13,399 bases of DNA. Source: Bacteroidales bacterium. Lineage in GTDB: Bacteria; Bacteroidota; Bacteroidia; Bacteroidales; UBA3663. This document shows, piece by piece, positions 1-7,430 of the stretch. Position 1 is the first letter of the stretch; every line of letters begins with the position of its first letter. The stretch is from assembly GCA_004557315.1 (NCBI GenBank), contig SFEH01000059.1:1-13399 (forward strand). The letters are read 5' to 3'. The notes below the pieces were generated by a model that was not told the origin of the DNA, searched no databases, and saw only the letters and a list, made by a program, of their open reading frames with translations. Both the position numbers and the translations under genes were made by a program.

Positions 1-98
1 GTCGCGTAGAGCTTATCCACTACATCAAGGAACAGAGCATCTCGTTCGAATACCATCGTTATGGCAGCGGACAGGATCAGGCTCCTGCTGTAGAATAA
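1..98 (+). CDS. 3' end of an unidentified gene (partial)
   Basis: Only the last 31 codons are in the window, read in the frame that begins at base 3 and closed by TAA at 96-98. The visible tail starts RVELIHYIKEQ, continues through FEYHRYG and ends in QAPAVE. It is hydrophilic and shows no motif I recognise, so I assign no function. It is called coding because the frame is open from the window edge and because a strong rho-independent terminator on the same strand follows 14 bases after the stop. The gene is convergent with the phosphate transporter downstream, so it is not in that operon. Confidence 0.6.
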   Translation, partial: RVELIHYIKEQSISFEYHRYGSGQDQAPAVE

Positions 99-112
99 CT
101 TCCAACGCATGA

Positions 113-152
113 GGAGTCAAAAGAGTGGTCCTTCCTCTTTTGACTCCTTTTT
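113..152 (+). terminator. Rho-independent terminator of the upstream partial gene
   Basis: A perfect 13-bp stem (113-125 GGAGTCAAAAGAG with 135-147) closes a 9-base loop and is followed directly by TTTTT at 148-152. The T-run lies only on the + side, so it ends transcription of the gene stopping at 98. Confidence 0.9.
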
Positions 153-170
153 CCTTATTTTAATAAACAT

Positions 171-214
171 AAAACACACCCTGCTGAGGCCATTCCTTCT
201 GCAGGGTGTGTTTT
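171..214 (-). terminator. Terminator of the phosphate transporter gene, probably bidirectional
   Basis: A perfect 14-bp stem pairs 171-184 (AAAACACACCCTGC) with 201-214 across a 16-base loop. Read on the - strand it lies about 120 bases past the transporter stop codon and is followed by a T-rich stretch. The + side is also followed by T-rich sequence (TTATTTATG), so it may back up the + strand terminator at 113-152. Confidence 0.75.
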
Positions 215-227
215 TATTTATGTGTTT

Positions 228-293
228 TATTAATGTATTCTATTAATGTACTATTAATGTATTATTATGTACTATTAATATACTATTCTATGT
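228..293. repeat. AT-rich 11-bp tandem repeat, about six imperfect copies
   Basis: The unit is approximately TATTAATGTAC. Copies begin at 228, 241, 252, 263, 273 and 284; the first and last are degenerate and the fourth lacks one base. The block lies in the 3' untranslated region of the phosphate transporter, between its stop codon and its terminator. It resembles a slippage-prone microsatellite-like tract. No function is evident. Confidence 0.7.
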
Positions 294-333
294 GCTCTGG
301 ACTATTTCAGAAACGATTAGTTTAAAGCATTCA

Positions 334-2649
334 TCAAGCATTGAACTTAGCCAAACCACGGAGCATGTGACGGGTGCAGCTCAGAATCTGCTGTGACTCC
401 TGAAGGATATTGAGGAAAGCTGTAGTCGATGCGATATTGACTGTGTTTTGCTGCATCATGTCAATAACCTGCTTGCGGTAGTCGGAAATGTTCTGCTGCA
501 CTATCGTAGCCTGTTCGCGTATGACATCGGCCATTCCGTTGCTGCCGATTGGCGAATTGATGGCCATGAGTGCCTGCTCGAGGGTGTCGATCACCTGCTT
601 CTGATAGCCGAGGAAGGTGCTAGTCAGCTCGTATGACACAGGCGAGAAGTTATTGCCTACATGCTCACGGCATGGGTCGTTGATACGCTTCATGCAGTAG
701 AGCAGTTGCTCGATGGCATCGCTCGAAAGGAAGTACCATGTATTCTTTTCAAGAGCGATCATCGGATCAATCTTGCGCAAGCCTATGATTTCGCGGCGAC
801 GCTGACGCTTGAGCTGCTTGCGTGCTGTCTCAATCTCGTGGGTCGCATGACGCAGCGGACGGTATTCTTCCTGAAGGAAAGCATCGGTAATCTTCTCGTA
901 GGTCGAGATGACGAATTTAATCTGCTCCGTACAGCCAAGAGCCACATGCTGCTTGAGAAGATCCCAGCGCAGGTTCTTGTCTTTGGTAGAAAGAAGATGC
1001 TTGAACAGACGGTCGGTTGCTGGCTCTTCCTTCTGGGCTGAGAACTTGATGTTGCTGCGCACAAGGAGGAAGATAGCAAGGACAATGGCAAGTCCCATGG
1101 CGATGAATGAGCCAAAGAACATCAGGTTGGTCATGAGATAGCAGACCACAAAGGCTGCACCTGCTGTGATGAACCATCCGCCTATCACGCTCAAAACGCC
1201 TGTGATGCGGAAGACTGCACTCTCACGGCTCCACGCACGGTCGGCAAGACTCGTACCCATTGCCACCATGAAAGTGACATAGGTGGTAGAAAGTGGCAGC
1301 TTCATGCTTGTACCGAAGGCAACAAGCAGACCTGCAAGCACAAGATTGACCGAAGCACGGATCTGGTCGAAAGCAGCACCTGGAGCAAGAACTGCAGAAT
1401 CGGCATTGAAACGCGAATCTACCCATTGTGCAACAGGTTTCGGAATAAAGTCTGAGACAAACGTCGAGACTTTCTGACACTGGCGCACAAGGACACGAGC
1501 AATGCCACTAGAGCCGAACATCTCGTCGCCCTCATCCTGGCGTGAGAGATCGACCGAGGTGCGAACTACATTCTGAGCCTTCTTGGAGAATACAAGTGAA
1601 AGCACCATGACCACACCTGCAATGATAAGGAAGATTGCCGGAGTCTGTGCCGAACCCATGAGCGATGTCATCAGGAAGCCCGAGGCATTGCCATTGCCAT
1701 TGGCCATATAGTCGTTGTAGGCATCGAGACCTGTGAGAGGCACACCCACAAAGTTGACAAGGTCGTTGCCCGCAAATGCCATGGCAAGTGCAAAGGTGCC
1801 GAGCAGGACCACAAACTTCAGGACAGGGAGCTTCAATGCGCTCAACAGAATCATCAATATCGAGAAGAACAGGAAACCTCCTCCAAGAATGAGCCATGTA
1901 TTGTCGTTGATCAGTGTCTTAAGCTCAGGTGTCATGAAGCTCGAGCCTTTCAGACCGTTGATGAGAAGGAACCAGATGATGCTGGTAACAGCAATGCCAG
2001 CAAAAATGCCTATCTTGACAGATGAGCCGAAGAGACCATGAGACTTTGAAGCCTTGAGATTATCGATGCTTGTCGATGTGCCATTGACACGATAGGTAAA
2101 CGAAAAGACCATACGCGCAATCCACTGGACTAGCAGACCGAAAACAAAGGCAATGGCGACACTGAGGAAGATACCGAGGATCACGCTGAGTGCCTTCTCA
2201 GTATTAAGCAGATCTCCAAGAGAGAGAGCCACGCCATCAGCTCCGACTGTTCCGCTGAGAATCTTTATGAGCGCAATGGCGAAAGCACCACCGAGCAACT
2301 CAAACACCATGCTCACGGTAGTCGATGTCGGCATGCCAAGGGTATTGAAGATGTCGAGCAGGATGACATCGGTCACCATTACGGCAAGGAACACACACAT
2401 CACATCGTTGAACGAGAAATACTCAGGCATCATGATACCATGTCGAGCCACGTCCATCATGCCATTGCTCATTGCTGCTCCAGCAAAAACACCGATAGCG
2501 GCAATGGTGACTATGGTACGGAACTTCGCCACCTTGGCACCAATGGCAGAATTTAGAAAGTTGACTGCATCGTTGCTCACTCCGACCACAAGATCGAAGA
2601 CGGCCAGAACGATGAGAAAGACAACGATTATCAAATAAAATGTACTCAT
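334..2649 (-). CDS. PiT-family inorganic phosphate transporter with C-terminal PhoU-like cytoplasmic region
   Basis: Inner-membrane permease of the PiT (PHO4) family, which imports phosphate, usually as a metal-phosphate complex, with a cation. The two family signatures are visible: GVSNDAVNF at residues 23-31 and AGNDLVNFVG at 293-302. Each is followed by the Pro-Ser-Thr-Thr type helix seen in the family, GMPTSTTVS at 105-113 and KLPLSTTYV at 450-458. Hydrophobic segments fill residues 1-350 and 430-532, separated by a hydrophilic loop. Residues 535-771 are soluble, charged and helical. They resemble PhoU/DUF47 proteins, which are often encoded beside PiT genes, and this is why the protein is much longer than the roughly 350-500 residues of simple PiT permeases. 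The start matches the hydrophobic first helix. A phased 7-mer array lies in its promoter, suggesting control by phosphate. Family assignment is firm; the PhoU-like label for the tail is inference. Confidence 0.93.
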   Translation of the reverse strand: MSTFYLIIVVFLIVLAVFDLVVGVSNDAVNFLNSAIGAKVAKFRTIVTIAAIGVFAGAAMSNGMMDVARHGIMMPEYFSFNDVMCVFLAVMVTDVILLDIFNTLGMPTSTTVSMVFELLGGAFAIALIKILSGTVGADGVALSLGDLLNTEKALSVILGIFLSVAIAFVFGLLVQWIARMVFSFTYRVNGTSTSIDNLKASKSHGLFGSSVKIGIFAGIAVTSIIWFLLINGLKGSSFMTPELKTLINDNTWLILGGGFLFFSILMILLSALKLPVLKFVVLLGTFALAMAFAGNDLVNFVGVPLTGLDAYNDYMANGNGNASGFLMTSLMGSAQTPAIFLIIAGVVMVLSLVFSKKAQNVVRTSVDLSRQDEGDEMFGSSGIARVLVRQCQKVSTFVSDFIPKPVAQWVDSRFNADSAVLAPGAAFDQIRASVNLVLAGLLVAFGTSMKLPLSTTYVTFMVAMGTSLADRAWSRESAVFRITGVLSVIGGWFITAGAAFVVCYLMTNLMFFGSFIAMGLAIVLAIFLLVRSNIKFSAQKEEPATDRLFKHLLSTKDKNLRWDLLKQHVALGCTEQIKFVISTYEKITDAFLQEEYRPLRHATHEIETARKQLKRQRRREIIGLRKIDPMIALEKNTWYFLSSDAIEQLLYCMKRINDPCREHVGNNFSPVSYELTSTFLGYQKQVIDTLEQALMAINSPIGSNGMADVIREQATIVQQNISDYRKQVIDMMQQNTVNIASTTAFLNILQESQQILSCTRHMLRGLAKFNA

Positions 2650-2725
2650 TTTATTGAAAAGGATTAAGATTGATATTGTAATTTTTGAGATATTTTACGC
2701 CGCTTGGCTGTCCGATTTTTCGATG

Positions 2726-2809
2726 CAAAGTTACGGCAACTCTGTTACGGAAATGTTACAATCACAATACAATGATGTTACAATCCAATAATGTAACAGG
2801 ATTGTAACA
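2726..2809 (-). promoter_or_regulatory. Phosphate transporter promoter with phased Pho-box-like array
   Basis: On the - strand TAACTTTG (2726-2733) is a perfect Bacteroidetes -7 box, about 77 bases before the transporter start. There is no TTG at the usual -33 spacing. Instead, 7-mers lie upstream at exact 11-base steps: TGTTACG 2743, TGTTACA 2754, CAATACA 2765 and TGTTACA 2776 (+ strand spelling). A second pair, TGTAACA at 2792 and 2803, is again 11 apart but shifted by 16 bases. An activator-bound direct-repeat array replacing the -33/-35 element is the arrangement of PhoB-type Pho boxes. Binding by a PhoB homologue is inferred. Confidence 0.72.
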
Positions 2810-2851
2810 ACTCGACACGAAACTCTTGCTGAACAGGCAAAGCCAATATTT

Positions 2852-2884
2852 AAAAAGCAAGAAGGGGATGTCGCATCCCCTTCT
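2852..2884 (-). terminator. Intrinsic terminator with no obvious upstream gene
   Basis: A perfect 11-bp stem pairs 2860-2870 (AGAAGGGGATG) with 2874-2884 across the loop TCG. On the - strand it is followed by TGCTTTTT (2859-2852). The + strand side has no T-run (CTCTGG), so it acts on - strand transcripts only. Confidence 0.75.
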
Positions 2885-2905
2885 CTCTGGATTTAGAATT
2901 TAGAA

Positions 2906-2950
2906 AGATGTTGATAAATAAAGATGTTGATAAATTTTGTTTGATAAATA
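2906..2950. repeat. Short 16-bp tandem repeat
   Basis: AGATGTTGATAAATAA at 2906-2921 is repeated as AGATGTTGATAAATTT at 2922-2937. A third, decayed copy (TGTTTGATAAATA) runs to 2950. The small palindrome ATAGAAATTCTAT (2948-2960) overlaps its end. The block lies within the candidate small transcript. Confidence 0.6.
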
Positions 2951-3049
2951 GAAATTCTATTCTGCTAATATTTTACTCTTAACACATACTTAGAACAACT
3001 CAACATAGCAGCCATCGAAATTGGTTGGTACATTACGTTTTCTTGTGTG

Positions 3050-3057
3050 CAAAGATA
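3050..3057 (-). promoter_or_regulatory. -7 box facing the candidate small transcript
   Basis: TATCTTTG on the - strand fits TAnnTTTG exactly and is followed by CA, as are the other -7 boxes here. No TTG lies 19-21 bases upstream; the nearest is 13 bases away. It may therefore be weak, activator-dependent or fortuitous. Confidence 0.4.
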
Positions 3058-3111
3058 GGGACTTATTTTACAATAACGCTACCATGATTCGTTCATAAAC
3101 CACCAATATTT

Positions 3112-3171
3112 GGTCAGACGAACGATTTTCGGTCATAATAATCGATTTTTTGTGCCATTTTGCACGATTTT
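3112..3171 (+). promoter_or_regulatory. Direct-repeat block upstream of the hybrid regulator promoter
   Basis: GGTCA occurs at 3112 and 3131, and CGATTTT at 3123, 3143 and 3164, so the elements recur every 19-21 bases, about two helical turns. The palindrome ACCAATATTTGGT (3102-3114) and the inverted pair TCGTTC/GAACGA lie at the upstream edge. The block ends two bases before the likely -33 element. AraC-type proteins commonly bind direct repeats of this spacing, so it may be an autoregulatory site. The pattern is seen; the role is inferred. Confidence 0.4.
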
Positions 3172-3173
3172 TC

Positions 3174-3204
3174 TTGCTATCAAGCGAAAAAATTCGAATC
3201 TTTG
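3174..3204 (+). promoter_or_regulatory. Likely promoter of the hybrid two-component regulator
   Basis: TTG at 3174-3176, a 20-base spacer and AATCTTTG at 3197-3204 match the Bacteroidetes -33/-7 pattern with one mismatch in the -7 box. The transcript would start near 3211, leaving a leader of about 20 bases before the ATG at 3230. Confidence 0.55.
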
Positions 3205-3229
3205 CATCAGTTTTTCTTATGAATGAGCA

Positions 3230-6200
3230 ATGAAACGGCTACTATCTCTATTTGTTCTATTCCTATATGTATTGCCTGTTTTGGCGATGGGTGTCGTGCA
3301 TCATATCGACATCGAACAAGGTCTGTCGAACGGTTTCTTCACCACCATGGTCATCGACAAGCATGGTGCCGTGTGGTGCGGCTCGGAGATGGGCTTGAAC
3401 CGTATCATGCCCGATGGCTGCAAGGCTTTTCTGACCTACAATTCAGAATTGAAGGCAAATGAGATTGTCGATCTTTACTATCATGAACCCGATGATCAGC
3501 TATGGATCATCTATCATAGAGGTCGCGTTTCGATAATGGATTGCCAGACCATGGAAATACAGTCTCACCCTTATCCAGACAAGATTGGCGACGGCAATAT
3601 CTCATGCATTGCCAAGGCTGCCGACGGTGGCATTTGGATTGGCAACGAGGCTCAAGGGCTCATCCGCCACTATGACACAAAGACCCACGAATACTGGGAC
3701 TTGGACTTTATCGGGGTAGGTCCTTACGGCCAGAAGAAAAGATGCATAATCGATGACGCAGCCGGACATTTATATATAGGCTATTCCAACGGATTCGGGA
3801 TAATAGATCTTGAACAACGCACATATAAGTTCCTGCCTTATGACCCTGATGACAAAACGAGCCTGCCGGGTCCAATGGTTCGTGCCATGATTATCGACCG
3901 TTATGGCAATCTGTGGGTCGGAACTAACCACGGTGTTGCAATCTACAATCCGCTGACCTGTTCCTTCCTGCATTGCAACAAGGAGAATGGGTTTGATGTG
4001 TCATCGCACATCGACAACATTCATGGCATGCATATAGTCAATGAGAACGAACTCTGGCTGGCATCTGAACCTGGAGGCATCACAAGCATCGACCTATCAG
4101 ATTTTGCTGACCAGCGTCCGCATAACCTGAAGTTCCGTTCGATGACACCAGAGAACAGCCAGCTCAATTCTTACTATCCGCGCCGCATTGCACAGGACTC
4201 ATACGGCAATGTGTGGATTGCCTATTACGGAGGTGGTGTGGATATGATAAGTCACATTTCCTTGCCTTTCGGCATGATCACCAAATCGGAAGAAGAAGGG
4301 AATGGCACCCGACAGACGCCATTGCTCGGCACATGGGGATTGGACTCCGACCTTCAAGACAATGTCTGGGCAGGTGCAGGCACCATGCTTTTCTGCTGCA
4401 AGTATGGGAAGGTGGTCAAATCGTGGGACATCCTGCCATATCTGCCGCGTTCCATCGCCAAGATATTCATTCTTGAGTGCGACAGTCGTGGACGTGTATG
4501 GATTGGCGTGGATGATGTAGGCCCGATCATCTTTGACCCAGAAACCGAGCAGTTCAGGTTCATACATCTTGACGAGGAGTATCTGGATGTCCACTGCTTC
4601 TGCGAACTTGCCGACGGAACTATGATGATAGGTTCGGAAAAAGGATTGTATGCCTATGATGACTCGATGGGCGACCATGCCAAAAAAGTCTCTGACATCG
4701 ACCGACAGTTGTCCATACCAATCATCTTTGCCTTGCATCAGGACAGGGAAGGACGACTCTGGGTTGGCACGTTCGGCTCGGGCATTTACATCTTCGACTC
4801 TGACAACAAGCTCCTGCGCCAGCTTTCTTATCAATACGGCTTCCCAACCAACGAAATCAACCAGATATTACCCGATGCCCAAGGCAACATCACATGGGTT
4901 GCCACTCGCGAGGGACTGGTACGCGTGTCCAACCCTTTAGGATCTTTGACCAATGATGAAAGTGAGCAGCCTTGGCAATGTTATTACTATCATCGAGGCA
5001 TCCCAACCAACAACATGCGAGCCCTGCAACAGGACAAGCAGGGACGCATCTGGATTTCCACTCATACTCAGATGCTACGCTGGGACGATTACCGCAAGCA
5101 GTTCACGGCATTTGACTATCACTACGGCTTGCCGAAAGGTGGTTATACCGAGAAGGCCGCATGCCGCACTTCTGACGGCACTCTATATTTTGCTTCGACC
5201 AATGGTATCTGCTACTTCAACCCTCGTTTCACCGACCTGAACATCAAGGTCTCGCCCATAAAGATTGATAACTTTGAGGGCGAAAACGGCTATTACACCG
5301 CCACTTTCTCGGTGTCCGACTATTCTCAACGCGAAATGGTGGATTATGCCTATATGATGAAAGGACTGGACGGACAGTGGCACACCACCAAGGACGATGA
5401 CTATGTCATATTCACCGGTCTGCCTGCCGGAAGCTACGAGCTCATGGTCAAAGCACGATTGCATGGCGGCGAATGGGACGAATCGAACATTGCAAGGATG
5501 TGTATCGATGTTCCGCCTTCTCCGTGGTGGAGCTGGTGGGCAAAGCTCATTTATAGCATAACGCTCATTCTTATTGTCGTGTATTTCATGCGCCAATACC
5601 GCAGGCATCTCTACCTGCAGAGCCACCTTCGTCATGAGCGTCAGCAGCGTATCGCCATGCAAGAGCTCAACAACGAGCGCTCGCGATTCTATACCAACGT
5701 CACCCATGAACTGCGCACGCCTCTCACGCTGATCCTTGGCCCTCTCGAAGACCTTGTGGCCGACACCCGACTGCCACAGTCGCTGAAGCATCATGTGCAG
5801 ACCATCCGCGACAGTGCCCAGCGCCTGCTCGACCTGGTCAACAAGATTCTGGAGTTCCGCAAGTCCGAAACGCGGAACCGCAGGCTGGCGGTGGCACGCG
5901 AAGACTTGTGCAAGCTGGTCACCGAGATAGGATTGAACTTCAAGGAACTGAACAACAACCCAGAAGTCGAAGTCATCATCCAGACTCCTGCCACAGCCCT
6001 GCCTACGCTCTATTTCGATTCTGAAGCCATCACCATCATCCTGCAAAACCTCTTGTCGAATGCGCTCAAATATACTCCGAAAGGAACGGTGACATTGAGC
6101 CTTGAGCTGCTGACCGACAGCCGACAGATGGTTGTAAGCGTGAGCGACACTGGCTACGGTATCGCCGACAATGCTCTGCCTCATATCTTCGAGCAATACT

Positions 6201-7231
6201 ATCAGGCTCATGGTGCTCATCAGGCTTCGGGCACAGGCATTGGACTTGCCTTGTCATATTATATGGCCAAGCTGCATCATACCAATCTCCGCTGCGAGAG
6301 TAAGGAAGGCAAGGGCTCGACGTTCTCGTTCGTGCTGAACATCGATGAGACCTATCCTGAAGCTCTCCACAAGGATGAGACTATGGTCAAGACCGAAGAC
6401 CCTGCCCTTATCCATCCGACCCATGCCGAATCGAAAGAAGAAGAGACGGCAGGACTCCCTGTCCTGCTTATCGTCGAGGACAATGCTGACATACGGCAAT
6501 ATGTCATCGACTCGTTTGCCGATGATTATGAGGTGCTTGATGCTCCTGACGGAAAGAGAGGTCTCGACATCGCACAGACGCGCATTCCCGACATCATCGT
6601 TTCCGACATCATGATGCCTGTGATGGATGGCATAGAAATGTGCCGGCAGCTGAAGTCAGACATCCAGACCTCTCATATACCTGTGGTGCTGCTGACTGCC
6701 AAGGAAACTCTCGAAGACAAGGAAAAGGGCTATGACGTTGGTGCCGACAGTTATCTCACCAAGCCTTTCAGTGCCAAGCTGCTGCGCAGTCGCCTGAACA
6801 ATATTCTGGCTACACGACGATTGCTGGCTAAACGGCTGACTGCCGATCAGGGCAATGCCGCTCCTCAACCTGTAGCGACCGATGTGCCGGAGCTTTCGAA
6901 ACTCGACAGCCGCTTCATTGAAAAACTTGACAAGATCATTGCCGACAATATTGCCTCGGGCAATCTCAACATCGCCTTCCTGACCGATCAGTTAGGCATG
7001 TCATCGTCATCGCTCTATCGCAAGGTCAAGGGACTGACTTCGCTTTCGCCCAACGAATATATCCGCAACAGCCGTCTGAGATTTGCCCGCGAACTTCTGC
7101 TCAATGGCAAGCACAATGTCACTGAGACAGCCTATCTTGCTGGCTTTGGCACGCCAAACTATTTCCGCGACTGCTTCCGTGCAGAATATGGCTTGTCGCC
7201 TACCGACTTTGTGAATCAAAACAAAAGCTGA
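3230..7231 (+). CDS. Hybrid two-component system sensor/transcription factor (HTCS)
   Basis: One-protein signalling system of the inner membrane: a periplasmic sensor linked to a cytoplasmic kinase, receiver and DNA-binding domain. In order: signal peptide 1-20; two propellers of WxG-type repeats (for example LWVGT at 228 and 510, VWIGV 423, IWIST 607) to about residue 665; a Y_Y_Y domain about 690-760; a transmembrane helix about 768-787; a HisKA domain with phospho-acceptor His826 in THELRTP; an ATPase domain with N-box Asn944, G1 DTGYGI (973) and G2 GTGIGLAL (1001); a receiver with Glu1083-Asp1084, phospho-acceptor Asp1126, Thr1156 and Lys1178; and an AraC-type helix-turn-helix about 1233-1330. 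All catalytic residues are present and 1333 residues is normal for the family, so it should be functional. HTCS proteins usually control a neighbouring glycan-utilisation locus. None is visible here, so its target and ligand are unknown. Confidence 0.95.
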   Translation: MKRLLSLFVLFLYVLPVLAMGVVHHIDIEQGLSNGFFTTMVIDKHGAVWCGSEMGLNRIMPDGCKAFLTYNSELKANEIVDLYYHEPDDQLWIIYHRGRVSIMDCQTMEIQSHPYPDKIGDGNISCIAKAADGGIWIGNEAQGLIRHYDTKTHEYWDLDFIGVGPYGQKKRCIIDDAAGHLYIGYSNGFGIIDLEQRTYKFLPYDPDDKTSLPGPMVRAMIIDRYGNLWVGTNHGVAIYNPLTCSFLHCNKENGFDVSSHIDNIHGMHIVNENELWLASEPGGITSIDLSDFADQRPHNLKFRSMTPENSQLNSYYPRRIAQDSYGNVWIAYYGGGVDMISHISLPFGMITKSEEEGNGTRQTPLLGTWGLDSDLQDNVWAGAGTMLFCCKYGKVVKSWDILPYLPRSIAKIFILECDSRGRVWIGVDDVGPIIFDPETEQFRFIHLDEEYLDVHCFCELADGTMMIGSEKGLYAYDDSMGDHAKKVSDIDRQLSIPIIFALHQDREGRLWVGTFGSGIYIFDSDNKLLRQLSYQYGFPTNEINQILPDAQGNITWVATREGLVRVSNPLGSLTNDESEQPWQCYYYHRGIPTNNMRALQQDKQGRIWISTHTQMLRWDDYRKQFTAFDYHYGLPKGGYTEKAACRTSDGTLYFASTNGICYFNPRFTDLNIKVSPIKIDNFEGENGYYTATFSVSDYSQREMVDYAYMMKGLDGQWHTTKDDDYVIFTGLPAGSYELMVKARLHGGEWDESNIARMCIDVPPSPWWSWWAKLIYSITLILIVVYFMRQYRRHLYLQSHLRHERQQRIAMQELNNERSRFYTNVTHELRTPLTLILGPLEDLVADTRLPQSLKHHVQTIRDSAQRLLDLVNKILEFRKSETRNRRLAVAREDLCKLVTEIGLNFKELNNNPEVEVIIQTPATALPTLYFDSEAITIILQNLLSNALKYTPKGTVTLSLELLTDSRQMVVSVSDTGYGIADNALPHIFEQYYQAHGAHQASGTGIGLALSYYMAKLHHTNLRCESKEGKGSTFSFVLNIDETYPEALHKDETMVKTEDPALIHPTHAESKEEETAGLPVLLIVEDNADIRQYVIDSFADDYEVLDAPDGKRGLDIAQTRIPDIIVSDIMMPVMDGIEMCRQLKSDIQTSHIPVVLLTAKETLEDKEKGYDVGADSYLTKPFSAKLLRSRLNNILATRRLLAKRLTADQGNAAPQPVATDVPELSKLDSRFIEKLDKIIADNIASGNLNIAFLTDQLGMSSSSLYRKVKGLTSLSPNEYIRNSRLRFARELLLNGKHNVTETAYLAGFGTPNYFRDCFRAEYGLSPTDFVNQNKS

Positions 7232-7402
7232 ATTCATGTCGAGCAATATCACATCGACCTCCTCCTGCTCAAGCGTCAGCAGGATGTTCTTTGGATCGGT
7301 GAGGGTGAGAAACCTTTCAAACACACCATCAATACATATCTCCAATGTCGTAAAGACCGATGTATTGTCATCGACCACCAGTATAGTTCCGTAGTTTGCC
7401 AG
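7232..7402 (-). pseudogene. Fragment of an NtrC-type response regulator receiver domain
   Basis: Fifty-seven codons read as the front of a receiver domain: ANYGTILVVDDN with the paired acidic residues, an alpha/beta stretch, then EVDVILLDMN containing the phospho-acceptor Asp. Homology stops right after that motif, at the base next to the stop codon of the convergent hybrid regulator. The rest of the receiver and any sigma-54 activation and DNA-binding domains are absent. The first codon is CTG, where ATG would give the start MANYGTILVVDDN expected for this family. The frame continues open in both directions only by chance. I read it as a remnant with both start and 3' end lost. The family call (ZraR/AtoC-like) rests on the first 57 residues and is moderate. 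Confidence 0.65.
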
Positions 7403-7430
7403 AATGATTTTTTTGCAAAACTGCAAAACG

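Larger units (their letters stand above)
2851..3044 (-). ncRNA. Candidate small transcript between the phosphate transporter and the regulator
   Basis: A - strand -7 box (TATCTTTG, 3050-3057) and a strong - strand intrinsic terminator (2852-2884) bracket about 190 bases with no recognisable gene. The ends given are estimates: a start about six bases past the -7 box and a stop in the T-run. The terminator serves no other - strand gene, since the only neighbour on that side is the divergent regulator. It also lies upstream of the transporter's own promoter, so it could not be that gene's terminator. A 22-codon ATG frame (2965-3033, beginning MYQPISMAAM) lies inside and could be a short peptide gene. 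The weak point is the lack of a clear TTG at -33. I recognise no known RNA family. Confidence 0.35.

Noticed and set aside
2153..2638. 161-codon open frame on the + strand
   Set aside because: Antisense to the transporter's first helices; Ser/Thr/Met/Arg-rich shadow composition.
2906..2950. Tandem repeats as a possible CRISPR or origin iteron array
   Set aside because: Only two good copies of 16 bp with no spacers and no cas or replication genes nearby.
2990..3052. Alternative short frame in the orphan transcript ending in DGCYVELF
   Set aside because: Its only possible start is a TTG inside the -7 box, which would not be transcribed.
4199..4834. 211-codon open frame on the - strand
   Set aside because: Antisense to the propeller region of the hybrid regulator, with no motif or promoter.
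5183..6220. 345-codon open frame on the - strand
   Set aside because: Lies wholly antisense to the kinase part of the hybrid regulator, whose domains are unmistakable; the protein has no recognisable domain.
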